41,647 bases of DNA. Source: Anaerolinea sp. (GTDB taxonomy: Bacteria; Chloroflexota; Anaerolineae; Anaerolineales; Villigracilaceae). The stretch spans positions 1 through 41,647 of the forward strand of contig JAIFNG010000006.1 of NCBI GenBank assembly GCA_020047815.1, written 5' to 3'. The position numbers and the translations under genes are program-made. Within the stretch, counting starts at the first letter, position 1; every line of letters starts with the position of its first letter. This document shows positions 18,301-25,120 of the stretch, piece after piece. Below the pieces are notes generated by a model. That model made no database searches and was not told where the DNA came from. It worked only from the letters and a program-made list of their open reading frames with translations.

Positions 18301-18923
18301 AAAGCGTCAGCACAGAGGAACTTCCCATCTGGCAGCAGGAAGGGTTCGAGGAAGGGACAAACGAAATGGACGAGGATGATGACACACCGCCCTGGCAGCG
18401 CCGCGAACAATGGGAAGCGGAAGAACCTCAACAGCCCCAACCCACTTCGCCTTCAGACTGGCATCCCCTGGAACCAGCGCCGGTGGAAAGCAAACCTGTC
18501 ACTGCACCCAAACAGGCAGCCCCGATCGAAACGCCGCTGCCATTTATGCCGCCTCCTTCACAGCCCCCTGTACAATCCGCTGCCGAACAGACTCCTCCGC
18601 CAGCCGTACAGCCCGCTCAAAAGAAAAAGATCAGCCTGGCAGCCCGCAAACTACAGCCGGATGGATCGAACACCATCCTGGCCCTGAACCAGGCAAAAAG
18701 TGAACTGGACCGTGGTGATATTCCCGCCGCCCTGTCACATTATTCGAAGCTCATTAAAAAAGGCAAGCACATCGAAGAGACCATCCGCGACCTGGCAGAA
18801 TCCATTTACCGGTATCCGGTGGAAGTCGGCATCTGGCAGACATTGGGAGATGCCTACATGCGTGCCAATCGTTTGAAGGAAGCACTCGAAGCCTACAACA
18901 AGGCGGAAGAGTTAATTCGTTAA
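15366..18923 (+). CDS. Large TPR protein with a PDWL-repeat low-complexity middle
   Basis: The 1185-residue acidic protein has TPR helices in about residues 1-200 and again at the C terminus (about 1090-1185, ending LGDAYMRANRLKEALEAYNKAEEL). In between lies a Glu/Pro/Ser-rich, presumably disordered region punctuated by Trp motifs (IPDWLKD, LPDWLGGLD, VEDWLSKLD). Eleven near-identical 21-residue units occupy residues about 419-645, followed by a 61-codon duplicated block. No signal peptide or membrane helix is visible. TPR ends suggest a scaffold, and the repeated short linear motif could bind a partner many times. I recognise no enzymatic function. Confidence 0.85.
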   Translation: MAKVSLRIYNREIESLIDQGLINEAIAHCHHILQTFPKHLATYRLLGKAHLELKHFAEAVDVFGRVLMAVPDDFVSHVGMSIVCDEQNKLDDAIWHMQRAFESQPSNAAIQGELQRLYGRRDGMEPPKVRMTRGALAHMYVQGELYPQAIAEVRAVLQEDAERADMQVLLAHAYFHSGQKAEASDICAQLLKRYEYCLDANRIMVDLLPAPASAAESSVYRLRVEELDPYTAYAKGSIFSSSEIADNTISLEKLEYKGGEEKDLQNWSPSLGLDSGVSAAAASQVVELNNNEIPDFLREAGWGEAKSAEQPVSLFDEESGDSLTPADIPDWLKDQAPVSDASSTKPEPQTETGQSLDIPEWLLDQTSDAAQTDNIPDWLKDTPSQPASESAPADIAPILLGSLDDNQPAEPAQPAEEEFIPDWLGKLDETPAVEFAQESNTPDSLSRLDDKQPVEPVQEGNVPDWLSGLDEKKAVEPAQESNIEDWLSKLDETSAVELEQESNIPAWLGGLDGKNTEEPVQESSIDDWLSKLDELPAIEPAQESSLPDWLGGLDEKKTVEPVQENSVEDWLSKLDETPAVEPTQESTLPDWLGGLDDKKAAEPVQESSVEDWLTKMDDTEAVEPAQAADNLPDWLSGLESKDEEPAAISASVDSLGTTAQEQDDAVAWLESLAAKHGAKPEEMVTDPDKRSETPPEWVSKAQNLDQVTPAASVESLGSTAQEQDDAVAWLESLAAKHGAKPEEMVTDPNKRSETPPDWVSQAQSIGEAKSTPAGQAEKQEPETVDYPQIIDEQFVADFENAARTAPATDETSAWFRNLKNEEKPEQPLSTSQNIPEWLREPESEPEKPEWLADAQPETSSSFDQLELEKPELDEHKSDMPGWLSAAEKDAVPQETAAYQETTEPESDLAQWLNSLDDEPGLPFDNLPTTPDSLLFSAQSSRVEKKTKETEPAAERSDLPEWITNVEQPTMEPVEAVAEESVSTEELPIWQQEGFEEGTNEMDEDDDTPPWQRREQWEAEEPQQPQPTSPSDWHPLEPAPVESKPVTAPKQAAPIETPLPFMPPPSQPPVQSAAEQTPPPAVQPAQKKKISLAARKLQPDGSNTILALNQAKSELDRGDIPAALSHYSKLIKKGKHIEETIRDLAESIYRYPVEVGIWQTLGDAYMRANRLKEALEAYNKAEELIR
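16620..17300 (+). repeat. Tandem 63-bp coding repeat, about 11 units
   Basis: Eleven consecutive units of 21 codons encode (N/S)(I/V/L)(P/E)DWL-x2-LD-x4-(V)EP-x-QES. From unit 3 onwards they alternate between a 'PDWLGGLDEKK' type and an 'EDWLSKLDETPAVEP' type, giving a higher-order 126-bp period. Unit 10 has one additional codon. The pattern implies expansion by two-unit steps. Confidence 0.9.
17313..17656 (+). repeat. Direct duplication of a 183-bp coding block
   Basis: The stretch starting at 17313 recurs 183 bp (61 codons) later at 17496 with few differences. Both copies encode AQEQDDAVAWLESLAAKHG and KPEEMVTDP, followed by KRSETPP and a W. Near identity at synonymous positions indicates a recent in-frame duplication. 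Confidence 0.92.
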
Positions 18924-18979
18924 TGAATGCCATTGCCTGCAGTGCAGGCGTGACATAATATACTTTTGGAGGATTTTCT

Positions 18980-19432
18980 GTGGAAAGAACGCTCGTACTT
19001 GTTAAACCCGATGGTGTGCAGCGCGGATTGATCGGTGAAGTGATCGCCCGCTTTGAACGCCGTGGACTTCGGCTTGTTGCCGCAAAATTTATTCAAGTCA
19101 GCAATACGCTGGCTGAGACCCATTATGCCGAACATAAGGGAAAGCCGTTCTATGATGGCTTGATCTCCTACATCACTTCCGCGCCCGTAATGGCGATGGT
19201 CTGGGAAGGTCCCAACGCCGTAGCCGCCGTGCGCCAGACCGTTGGCTCAACCAAACCCGCCGAATCAGCGCCCGGCACCATCCGCCATGACTTTGCCCTT
19301 GAAGTGGGACGCAATCTGATCCATGCTTCAGATAAACCTGAAACCGGCGAACGCGAAGTGGCGCTCTGGTTCAAGAAGGAAGAACTGGTCGACTGGAAAC
19401 GCGCTGTAGACCCATGGGTGTTTGAAAAATAG
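18980..19432 (+). CDS. ndk: Nucleoside diphosphate kinase
   Basis: The 150-residue enzyme transfers the gamma-phosphate of ATP to nucleoside diphosphates through a phospho-histidine. Conserved elements include VKPDGVQRGLIGEV, ARFERRGLRL, YAEHKGKPFY, VWEGPNAV, GSTKPAESAPGTIR and the active-site segment RNLIHASD, where His is the phosphorylated residue. The usual Gly after that His is Ala, a tolerated change. Start is GTG with GGAGGA at 18967-18972. It follows the TPR gene by 56 bp and is closed by a strong terminator. Confidence 0.97.
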   Translation: MERTLVLVKPDGVQRGLIGEVIARFERRGLRLVAAKFIQVSNTLAETHYAEHKGKPFYDGLISYITSAPVMAMVWEGPNAVAAVRQTVGSTKPAESAPGTIRHDFALEVGRNLIHASDKPETGEREVALWFKKEELVDWKRAVDPWVFEK

Positions 19433-19442
19433 CCGCTATATA

Positions 19443-19478
19443 AAAAAAATCCCGCGCAAATCAGCGCGGGATTTTTTT
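19443..19478. terminator. Bidirectional terminator between ndk and rsfS
   Basis: A perfect 15-bp stem (19443-19457 with 19464-19478) has an AAATCA loop, with A-tract and T-tract ends on the two sides. It serves ndk on the plus strand and rsfS on the minus strand. Confidence 0.92.
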
Positions 19479-19492
19479 ATCCTTCGGTTTTC

Positions 19493-19837
19493 CTATTGCA
19501 CTCTCAACAGGACCTTCCCGTCCTGCCATAGTTCTTCAAGGTCGTAAAAGTCACGCTGCTCGGGGGCGAACAGGTGGACAACAACATCCCCATAATCCAC
19601 GATCACCCAGCCGTCGCGGGCAAAGCCCTGCTTCTTTCCTTTTTTCTCGTGCCGCTCTCGAACATCATCAACAATGGCATCAGCCAGCGCGTTGAGCATG
19701 CGGTCACTGGTGCCGGTACAGATAATAAAATAGTCGGTAAAAGAGACAATGCCTTGCAGGTCGATCAGGACAATATCTTCACCCTTTTTATCTTCAAGGG
19801 AATTTACAATTTCGCGGGCAAGTTCAAGTGCGTTCAG
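19493..19837 (-). CDS. rsfS: Ribosomal silencing factor RsfS, probable CTG start
   Basis: The protein binds the large ribosomal subunit (via L14) and prevents subunit joining in poor nutrient conditions. The open frame reads LNALELAREIV, LEDKKGEDIVLIDLQG, FTDYFIICTGTSDR, GWVIVDYGDVVVHLF and FYDLEELWQDG, the full RsfS pattern over 114 residues. The first in-frame ATG (19699) would delete the N-terminal 46 residues including the conserved DKKGEDI segment. An in-frame TGA at 19841-19843 blocks extension, leaving CTG 19837 as the best start, 4 nt after GAGGTG. That ribosome site overlaps the thpR stop, so the two genes are coupled. Confidence 0.88.
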   Translation of the reverse strand: MNALELAREIVNSLEDKKGEDIVLIDLQGIVSFTDYFIICTGTSDRMLNALADAIVDDVRERHEKKGKKQGFARDGWVIVDYGDVVVHLFAPEQRDFYDLEELWQDGKVLLRVQ

Positions 19838-19845
19838 GTTTCACC

Positions 19846-20430
19846 TCATGGTTTGGATAATGGCGCGGAAAATAACTTGGTATAGATCGACCCGCCAGGC
19901 TGCAGGTCGCTCTTGAATAGATGGATGGAGTCTACTCTGGCTGTGCCGATATTGCCAAGTTGGATCTCATCCAGTGCGGTACGGATCTGTTGCAGGTCAG
20001 ACGGGCTGGCATCCTGCCGGGCACGTCCAATGGTGAGGTGCGGCGAAAACGCCTTCTCCTCCGGTTTATAGCCCAAACGGGATGCGCCTGCTTCAATACT
20101 TCTTTGCAGCGCTGCCAGCTCCTGCGGGGCATGGATCCCGATCCACATCAGGCGCGGATTTCGCCGTGTTGGAAAGGAACCAAGTCCGCCCAATTGCAGG
20201 TCCAACTGCGGGTGAGCCCCCGCCTCACGGACGAGCATTTGTTTCAGAAAATCCAGGTAGGATGTGGAAGTATCGCCAAGGAATTTCAAAGTCAAGTGCA
20301 TGTTTTGGGTGGGCACCCAGCGGATAAAGTCATTACCCAATGTCTGGCGCAGGCGAAGCGTTTGTTTTTGGATCGCATCACAAACACGACCAGGAAGTTC
20401 AATGGCTACAAAAACGCGCACAAGACTCAT
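19846..20430 (-). CDS. thpR: RNA 2',3'-cyclic phosphodiesterase (LigT/ThpR family)
   Basis: This 194-residue 2H phosphoesterase opens 2',3'-cyclic phosphates at RNA ends. Its two H-x-T/S motifs are visible as MHLTLKFLG (about residues 46-54) and SPHLTIGRA (about 129-137), each followed by the expected strand. The N terminus (VRVFVAIELP) is typical of the family. It lies upstream of rsfS with overlapping translation signals, and downstream of a small receiver-like gene on the same strand, with 10 bp between. Confidence 0.93.
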   Translation of the reverse strand: MSLVRVFVAIELPGRVCDAIQKQTLRLRQTLGNDFIRWVPTQNMHLTLKFLGDTSTSYLDFLKQMLVREAGAHPQLDLQLGGLGSFPTRRNPRLMWIGIHAPQELAALQRSIEAGASRLGYKPEEKAFSPHLTIGRARQDASPSDLQQIRTALDEIQLGNIGTARVDSIHLFKSDLQPGGSIYTKLFSAPLSKP

Positions 20431-20440
20431 GCGATGCCGC

Positions 20441-20716
20441 TCACACCTTTTGTAACACCTGTGTCACTGCCTGCTTGAGGTCAAGAAAGCTGACGGGTTT
20501 GGTATGATACTTTGTTGCGCCTGCATCAAACCCGGCTTTGATATCCCCGGGCGTACTTTTGGCAGAAAGGATAATGACAGGAATGGCTTGCATGTCTGGC
20601 TCACGCCGCATATGGCGCAGAACTTCCGGACCTGAAATGTCCGGCATCATCTCTGCAAATAAATCCGCAGCGTCCGGTTCATTTTCAATGATCATCACTG
20701 TTTTCGGGGAATCCAT
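20441..20716 (-). CDS. Truncated response-regulator receiver domain lacking the phospho-Asp
   Basis: The 91-residue protein begins like a receiver domain (VMIIENEPDAADLFAEM, with acidic residues of the pocket) and jumps to MPDISGPEVLRHMRRE, the segment normally just after the phosphorylated Asp. About 35-40 residues (helix 1 end, strand 2, strand 3 with its Asp) are missing. The rest is intact: PVIILSAKS with the switch Ser and YHTKP with the conserved Lys. The frame is open throughout, so this is an internal in-frame deletion. It may be a pseudogene in decay or a phosphorylation-independent binding protein. Confidence 0.75.
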   Translation of the reverse strand: MDSPKTVMIIENEPDAADLFAEMMPDISGPEVLRHMRREPDMQAIPVIILSAKSTPGDIKAGFDAGATKYHTKPVSFLDLKQAVTQVLQKV

Positions 20717-20903
20717 TATATTTATTATCCTTCAGACTAAAAATAGCATAATACAGTTGAATTGACAAGGGCGGTATTTGATCGGATGATCGAAAAGGTA
20801 TATTCAAATGGCAGGCAAACCAGGGTCGATCTGACCCGCCCATGTAAGAATTACTGCCCCGTGACGGTCTAATGTAAATACATTGGATCTTAATGGAGGA
20901 ACC
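20717..20903. other. Intergenic region between divergent genes with two short palindromes
   Basis: This 187-bp gap holds GGGTC-GATCT-GACCC at 20823-20837 and AATGTA-AA-TACATT at 20871-20884. The second lies about 20 bp upstream of the DUF1684 gene's start and could be an operator. No gene or clear sigma-70 promoter was identified. Confidence 0.4.
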
Positions 20904-21410
20904 ATGACAGAGTTGGATGCCTTTCGTGTTGAAAAGGATAAGTTCTTTGTGAGTGACCGGCACAGCCCATTGACCCCCGACCAGAGAAAAAACTTTAGCG
21001 GCCTGGATTATTTCCCTGAAAATGATGCCCTGCGACTTGAAGTAAAAGTGAATGAATTCCCGGTCAAGGAACACATTGAAATACAAACCTCAACAGGCGC
21101 TGTTCAAGTCTACGAGAAATTTGGCAATTTTAATTTTATGGTGGATGATGTTGAAGTACAGCTGACCATCTACCAGAGTGAGCACGGATTCTTTCTGCCA
21201 TTTGTTGATGCCCTGGCCGGCAAAGAGACCTACCCCGCCGGACGTTACCTCGAGCCTGAGCCGCTGCCCGGCAATCATTTTCTAGTGGATTTTAACCTCG
21301 CTTATAATCCCTACTGTGCCTACAATGATCATTGGTCTTGTCCGATCACCCCCCCGGAGAATCGCCTGAAGGCCGCTGTGCGTGCCGGAGAAAAGTTGTT
21401 CCACCCATAA
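20904..21410 (+). CDS. DUF1684 family protein
   Basis: The 168-residue protein carries the DUF1684 hallmark near its C terminus: FNLAYNPYCAYNDHWSCPITPPENRLKAAV is encoded in one block, with the invariant NP-x-CAY and CP-x3-PPENRL pieces and a final AGEK. The N-terminal part (DKFFVSDRHSPLTPDQRKNF, GLDYFPEN) also fits. The family's function is not known to me. ATG 20904, with TGGAGGA directly upstream, is chosen over an in-frame TTG 21 bp earlier. It stands alone between two terminator/promoter regions. Confidence 0.88.
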   Translation: MTELDAFRVEKDKFFVSDRHSPLTPDQRKNFSGLDYFPENDALRLEVKVNEFPVKEHIEIQTSTGAVQVYEKFGNFNFMVDDVEVQLTIYQSEHGFFLPFVDALAGKETYPAGRYLEPEPLPGNHFLVDFNLAYNPYCAYNDHWSCPITPPENRLKAAVRAGEKLFHP

Positions 21411-21446
21411 AAAAGGGAGTCGCCTGCAAAGCGACTCCCTTTTTTA
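21411..21446. terminator. Bidirectional terminator
   Basis: A perfect 13-bp stem (21411-21423 with 21431-21443) with loop CTGCAAA is bounded by an A run and a T run. It serves the DUF1684 gene and the convergent DUF5667-type gene. Confidence 0.92.
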
Positions 21447-21459
21447 TTCGCATCATTGG

Positions 21460-22410
21460 TTAGGGCTTTCCGCCTTTCTTATTCTGATCATTCAAGTGGT
21501 CATCCTGCTCCCCTTTGCCGCCTTGAGGCTCCGGGGTTCCGATATTTCCGTTCTGCTGAGGTGTGCCATCCAATGCGGGCGTGCAGGCTGATTCAGGGCA
21601 GCCCCCGGGAGTCCCGGTCACAAGTGGTTCTCCGGCAACGACAGGAGACTCAGTCTCAGCTCCCAACGGTTCTTCTGTGATAGGGGCTTCGGTAGGCACC
21701 GCAGTGGCATTTCCAGTCTGGCGGCGGATGAACCCTTGTGGATCTTTCAAACCGTTTTCAACCTCTGCCTGTTGGGTATGGAGCATGGCACGTGTCCGCT
21801 CCACGACCGGTTCGCAGTCGACGCATGACCCATCCCGAAGTTGGCTCAACAATTGATCCTGGGTTTGCAGTCGCTCACGGATGAGCAACAGTGTATCGGT
21901 CACTTCCTTTTCATCCAGGGTCGCAGTAACTCGTAATGCCTGGTTAATTCGATCCTGCGTTCGGGTGCCCAGGGCGGCGGGCGGAATGAGACCCATGCCA
22001 TTCAACGCAGCCATTTCTTCCGTCCGGGTCTGCGCCTGCTGCATGAGCAGGTCAACTTCTGCAGCAGGGTCGTTGTTGAACCATAACTGCGCATCTTCGC
22101 TGAAAAGCTTGATCTGGTACAGAGCCTCCATCGGAAGATCATCCTGCGCGGCGGCAACCGTGGCGGTGCCTCCAAACAGCAAACCGATAATGGCAAGGGT
22201 GGATACAATCAAATTCATTGCAAATTTCTCCTTTTGGTAAAAGATTGACGTCCACCCAGTATGACGGCGTTTTTCACTGAGAGATACTGCCTCTGCTAAA
22301 AATTTGTTTTTCCCCCGGGCAGCGGCTCGCGGATCACGCTCTGGAACGGATTTCAATTCAGCCAGCAGATCCGCCAGCTGCGAATCAGGTTGATCGATTT
22401 TTTTTATCAT
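21460..22410 (-). CDS. DUF5667-type membrane protein, probable anti-sigma partner
   Basis: The 316-residue protein has a charged cytoplasmic N terminus (about 1-64), one membrane helix (about 65-88, MNLIVSTLAIIGLLFGG) and an extracytoplasmic helical domain (90-230) with the DUF5667-like LPMEALYQIKLFSEDAQL opening. A Pro/Thr/Gly-rich tail with four Cys follows, ending GGKGEQDDHLND. Its start codon overlaps the stop of the upstream ECF sigma gene (ATGA), the usual layout of sigma and membrane anti-sigma. Sequestration of that sigma factor is inferred from layout and topology, not from a ZAS motif, which is absent. Confidence 0.8.
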   Translation of the reverse strand: MIKKIDQPDSQLADLLAELKSVPERDPRAAARGKNKFLAEAVSLSEKRRHTGWTSIFYQKEKFAMNLIVSTLAIIGLLFGGTATVAAAQDDLPMEALYQIKLFSEDAQLWFNNDPAAEVDLLMQQAQTRTEEMAALNGMGLIPPAALGTRTQDRINQALRVTATLDEKEVTDTLLLIRERLQTQDQLLSQLRDGSCVDCEPVVERTRAMLHTQQAEVENGLKDPQGFIRRQTGNATAVPTEAPITEEPLGAETESPVVAGEPLVTGTPGGCPESACTPALDGTPQQNGNIGTPEPQGGKGEQDDHLNDQNKKGGKP

Positions 22411-22937
22411 CTTGCCTCATTCAATAAAATTTTTTGCAACTGTGCCAGCGCACGGTGCTGCAGTGACTTGACGGCGCCAATGGGTTTATGCAGCGCTCGC
22501 GCGATCTCTTCGTTATCCCAGCCTTCAAGGAACTTGAGCATCACCACCTGTTGTTGATCTTCGGTCAGCTGGCGCAAAGCCTCCCGCACGCCGCGCTTTC
22601 GTTGGTTATCCTCGGCAATGCCTTCAGTGGTCCCGGCTTGCGGCAGATCTTCTTCCAATTCCTCGGTGGGAGTTTGGCGGCGATAATGGTCCACGACAAG
22701 GTTATGTGCGATCCGGAACAAATAAGCCTGCAAGTGATCACGCGGACCCCTGCCGGCCTGCAATGCTTTCAGGTAACGGCTGAATGTTTCAGACACACAA
22801 TCCTCTGCCGTACTGGCATCCCCCAGCAGGCGCATGGCGTAGCGATACAAACGCGGACTGAAGAGATCGTAAACTTCAGCAAGCGCCCGCGGATCAAATT
22901 GTCCTGCCTGCGTTATTAACTCATGTTCTGGAATCAC
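22407..22937 (-). CDS. ECF-type RNA polymerase sigma factor
   Basis: The 176-residue protein has region 2 (FSPRLYRYAMRLLGDASTAEDCVSETF, then LFRIAHNLVVDHYRR) and region 4 (LTEDQQQVVMLKFLEGWDNEEIARALHKPIGAVKSLQHRAL...). The start is GTG; an in-frame TGA three codons upstream rules out a longer protein. It is translationally coupled to the membrane DUF5667-type partner. It is not closely similar to the other ECF factor at 8937, so the two systems probably respond to different signals. The 138 bp between its start and the operator at 23076 show no gene. Confidence 0.93.
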   Translation of the reverse strand: MIPEHELITQAGQFDPRALAEVYDLFSPRLYRYAMRLLGDASTAEDCVSETFSRYLKALQAGRGPRDHLQAYLFRIAHNLVVDHYRRQTPTEELEEDLPQAGTTEGIAEDNQRKRGVREALRQLTEDQQQVVMLKFLEGWDNEEIARALHKPIGAVKSLQHRALAQLQKILLNEAR

Positions 22938-23075
22938 ATTGTCTCAACATATATGACGCTGATAAAAGCAAATAGATACGGGGAGATGATCGGGAATTTC
23001 CAACAATAGCCCAAACAAGGGTACCACGGATCAGAATTTTATCCTTTTTTTTCAGACCTTCCCCATTTCCGCTTA

Positions 23076-23117
23076 CTATCGTTACAAAATTTCACTATTG
23101 AAATTTTGTAACGATAG
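23076..23117. promoter_or_regulatory. Perfect 18-bp inverted repeat, probable operator
   Basis: CTATCGTTACAAAATTTC (23076-23093) and its exact complement (23100-23117) flank the 6-bp spacer ACTATT. The right arm covers the -35 box and upstream part of the spacer of the following promoter. A further half-site, ATCGTTATAAA, lies at 23134-23144. Such symmetry suggests a dimeric or tetrameric repressor; the SorC-family protein encoded at 31851 in the same gene block is the natural candidate. Confidence 0.85.
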
Positions 23118-23126
23118 GGGTATAAT
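23098..23126 (+). promoter_or_regulatory. Sigma-70 promoter of the sugar operon
   Basis: TTGAAA at 23098-23103 and TATAAT at 23121-23126 are separated by exactly 17 bp. The message would start near 23133, about 36 nt before the aldolase ATG, which has AAAGGAG in front. The overlap with the inverted repeat implies repression by steric block. Confidence 0.85.
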
Positions 23127-23168
23127 AGTGAAAATCGTTATAAACAATGAAAATTAAAGGAGATTTAC

Positions 23169-23813
23169 ATGCGCTTAAAGGATGAAAGAAAAGCAATTGT
23201 TGAATACGGCAAAAAGATGATCACGGCCAACTTAACCACCGGCTCGGGCGGAAACCTTAGCGTCTACAATCGCGCGGAAAATTTAGTAGCCATCAAGCCG
23301 AGCGGAGTGGATTATTTTGAAATGAAACCAGCCGACGTGGTCGTGGTCTCGCTTGACGGTCAGATCGTCGAGGGAGATCTACAACCCTCCAGCGAGATCA
23401 GATTTCATCTGGCGCTGCTTCAACACCGGCAGGATATCAATGCCGTGGTGCATACCCATCAGGTGTATGCAACCACCATTGCCTGCATGAATTGGGAATT
23501 ACCAGCCGTTCATTACCTGGTTGGTTTTTCTGGCAACAAGGTTCCCCTGGCAAAATATGCCACGTTTGGCTCTCAGGAATTGTCTGACGAAATTCTCGCC
23601 GCCATCGGCAGCTATAACGCCTGCTTAATGGCGAACCATGGCATCGTCACAGTCGGTAAAGATATAGGCTCTGCATTTGCCACCGCAGAGGAACTGGAAC
23701 TGGTATCCCGACTGTATTACCAGGCCAAATGCATCGGTGAACCAGTCATACTTTCAGATAAGGAGATGGAAACCATAGGAGAAAAATTCCAAACATACGG
23801 TCAACGCAAGTAA
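23169..23813 (+). CDS. fucA: Class II sugar-phosphate aldolase, L-fuculose-1-phosphate aldolase-like
   Basis: This 214-residue zinc enzyme splits a ketose 1-phosphate into dihydroxyacetone phosphate and an aldehyde. The FucA/AraD-family features are all visible: SGGNLSV and IKPSGVDY near the N terminus, catalytic Glu in PSSEIRFHL, zinc His pair in VHTHQVYAT (about 93-101) and a third His in MANHG. Length matches FucA (about 215) rather than RhaD (about 275). It is the first gene behind the operator/promoter. It could act on fuculose-, rhamnulose- or ribulose-phosphate-type substrates; the exact one is unsure. Confidence 0.88.
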   Translation: MRLKDERKAIVEYGKKMITANLTTGSGGNLSVYNRAENLVAIKPSGVDYFEMKPADVVVVSLDGQIVEGDLQPSSEIRFHLALLQHRQDINAVVHTHQVYATTIACMNWELPAVHYLVGFSGNKVPLAKYATFGSQELSDEILAAIGSYNACLMANHGIVTVGKDIGSAFATAEELELVSRLYYQAKCIGEPVILSDKEMETIGEKFQTYGQRK

Positions 23814-23999
23814 TGTTACCTCTTCCTGAAGCGGGCTTGACCAGGGCCACCTGTCAGATGCTTTCCAGGAGACACTCACTCAAAAGTGTCAGATCTTCCA
23901 TAAAATTGACATTCGTTCCAACCACCGTTTTTCTGGTGGAATTCCATCCGGAGCTGGATCCCAAATATCCGGTATCCAATAACTAAAGAGGAGAATTCG
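23814..23999 (+). other. Intercistronic region with two small hairpins
   Basis: The 186-bp gap contains GACACT...AGTGTC (23871-23876 with 23885-23890) and CCACC...GGTGG (23921-23939 area). These could stabilise the binding-protein message or set its level relative to the aldolase. TTGACA at 23906-23911 lacks a convincing -10 partner. No gene is visible. Confidence 0.4.
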
Positions 24000-25004
24000 A
24001 TGAAGAAACAAATGTTTTGGGCTCGCTTTTTGTCCCTGGTTGTAGTACTCAGTCTACTGGCTGCCTGCGCCCCCCAGGCTCAACCCACTGCCGAAGTAAA
24101 GGAACCGTATGAGATTGCAGTGGTCGTTAAGATTACAGGCATCCCATGGTTCAATGTAATGGAAACCGGTGTCAACCGGGCTGCTTCTGAATTGGGCGTC
24201 AATGCCTATCAGACCGGGCCTGCCCAGGCTGACCCCGCCCAACAAGTCAAGATGATCGAAGACCTGGTCGCCAAAGGTGTGGATGCGATCGCAGTAGTAC
24301 CCAACGACGCCAAGGCGCTTGAACCCGTTCTGCAGAAGGCAAAGGAAAAGGGCATCATCGTTATTACACACGAATCCCCCGACCAAGTCGGCAGTGACTA
24401 CGATTTTGAACTGATCGACAACGTCAAATTCGGCGAACATGCGTGGGACCAATTGGTTGAACACATGGGCGACTCCGGCGAATACGCTGTATTCGTTGGC
24501 GGCTTGACCGTCCCCCTGCACAACTTCTGGGCTGACACTGGCATTGCGTACGCCAAGGAAAAATACCCCAACCTGACCCTGATCACCGAGCGCATTCCCT
24601 GCGGTGAAGATCAGGAACTTGCCCGCCAGAAGACCCTTGAATTGCTCAAGGCCTATCCGAACCTGAAAGGCATCGTTGGCTTTGGCAGTCTCGGACCCAT
24701 CGGCGCTGCACAGGCTCTCAAGGAAAAAGGCATGACCGACAAGGTCGCCGTGGTTGGTACGGTTATTCCTTCACAGGCAGCCCCCTATCTTAAGGAAGGC
24801 TCCATGAAAGAAGGCATCCTCTGGAACCCCGGTGATGCAGGCTTCGGCATGGTCTGGCTTGCCAAATACATTCTGGACGGCAACAAGGTCGCGAATGGCA
24901 CCGATATCCCCGGCATTGGACCGGTAACCATTGAAGGAACCGTCATCAAGGCAGACGCCATGATGGACATCACTCCTGAAAACGCAGAATCTTTGGGCTT
25001 CTAA
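24000..25004 (+). CDS. Sugar ABC transporter substrate-binding lipoprotein (RhaS/LsrB-type)
   Basis: This 334-residue periplasmic-binding-protein type I starts with a lipoprotein signal ending LAAC, with C23 as the lipidated residue. The two-lobe body shows MIEDLVAKGVDAIAVVPND, IIVITHESPD and VAVVGTVIPSQ, typical of the pentose/deoxyhexose/AI-2 group. The pieces that hold AI-2 in LsrB appear changed: the Asp-Gln pair before the 'NQW' turn is Leu-His here (PLHNFW). A rhamnose-type or other sugar ligand is therefore more likely. AGAGGAG precedes the ATG. It captures the substrate for the transporter that follows. Confidence 0.88.
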   Translation: MKKQMFWARFLSLVVVLSLLAACAPQAQPTAEVKEPYEIAVVVKITGIPWFNVMETGVNRAASELGVNAYQTGPAQADPAQQVKMIEDLVAKGVDAIAVVPNDAKALEPVLQKAKEKGIIVITHESPDQVGSDYDFELIDNVKFGEHAWDQLVEHMGDSGEYAVFVGGLTVPLHNFWADTGIAYAKEKYPNLTLITERIPCGEDQELARQKTLELLKAYPNLKGIVGFGSLGPIGAAQALKEKGMTDKVAVVGTVIPSQAAPYLKEGSMKEGILWNPGDAGFGMVWLAKYILDGNKVANGTDIPGIGPVTIEGTVIKADAMMDITPENAESLGF

Positions 25005-25021
25005 AGATACTTCCTGGACAC

Positions 25022-25060
25022 GGGGCTTCCCTCTTTTTATAGGGGGAAGCCCCTATTTTT
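25022..25060 (+). terminator. Attenuator hairpin between binding protein and ATPase genes
   Basis: A 10-bp perfect G+C-rich stem (25022-25031 with 25044-25053) is followed by TATTTTT. Placed right after the binding-protein gene, it should allow only part of the transcripts to continue, keeping the ATPase and permeases at lower dose than the binding protein. Confidence 0.8.
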
Positions 25061-25120
25061 CCCGGTCACTTCATGGAATATAATTTGGACTGAATACCAT
25101 CAATAGAAAAAGGAAATCGT

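Noticed and set aside
23906..23934. Separate promoter for the binding-protein gene (TTGACA at 23906)
   Set aside because: No acceptable -10 element at 16-18 bp distance was found.
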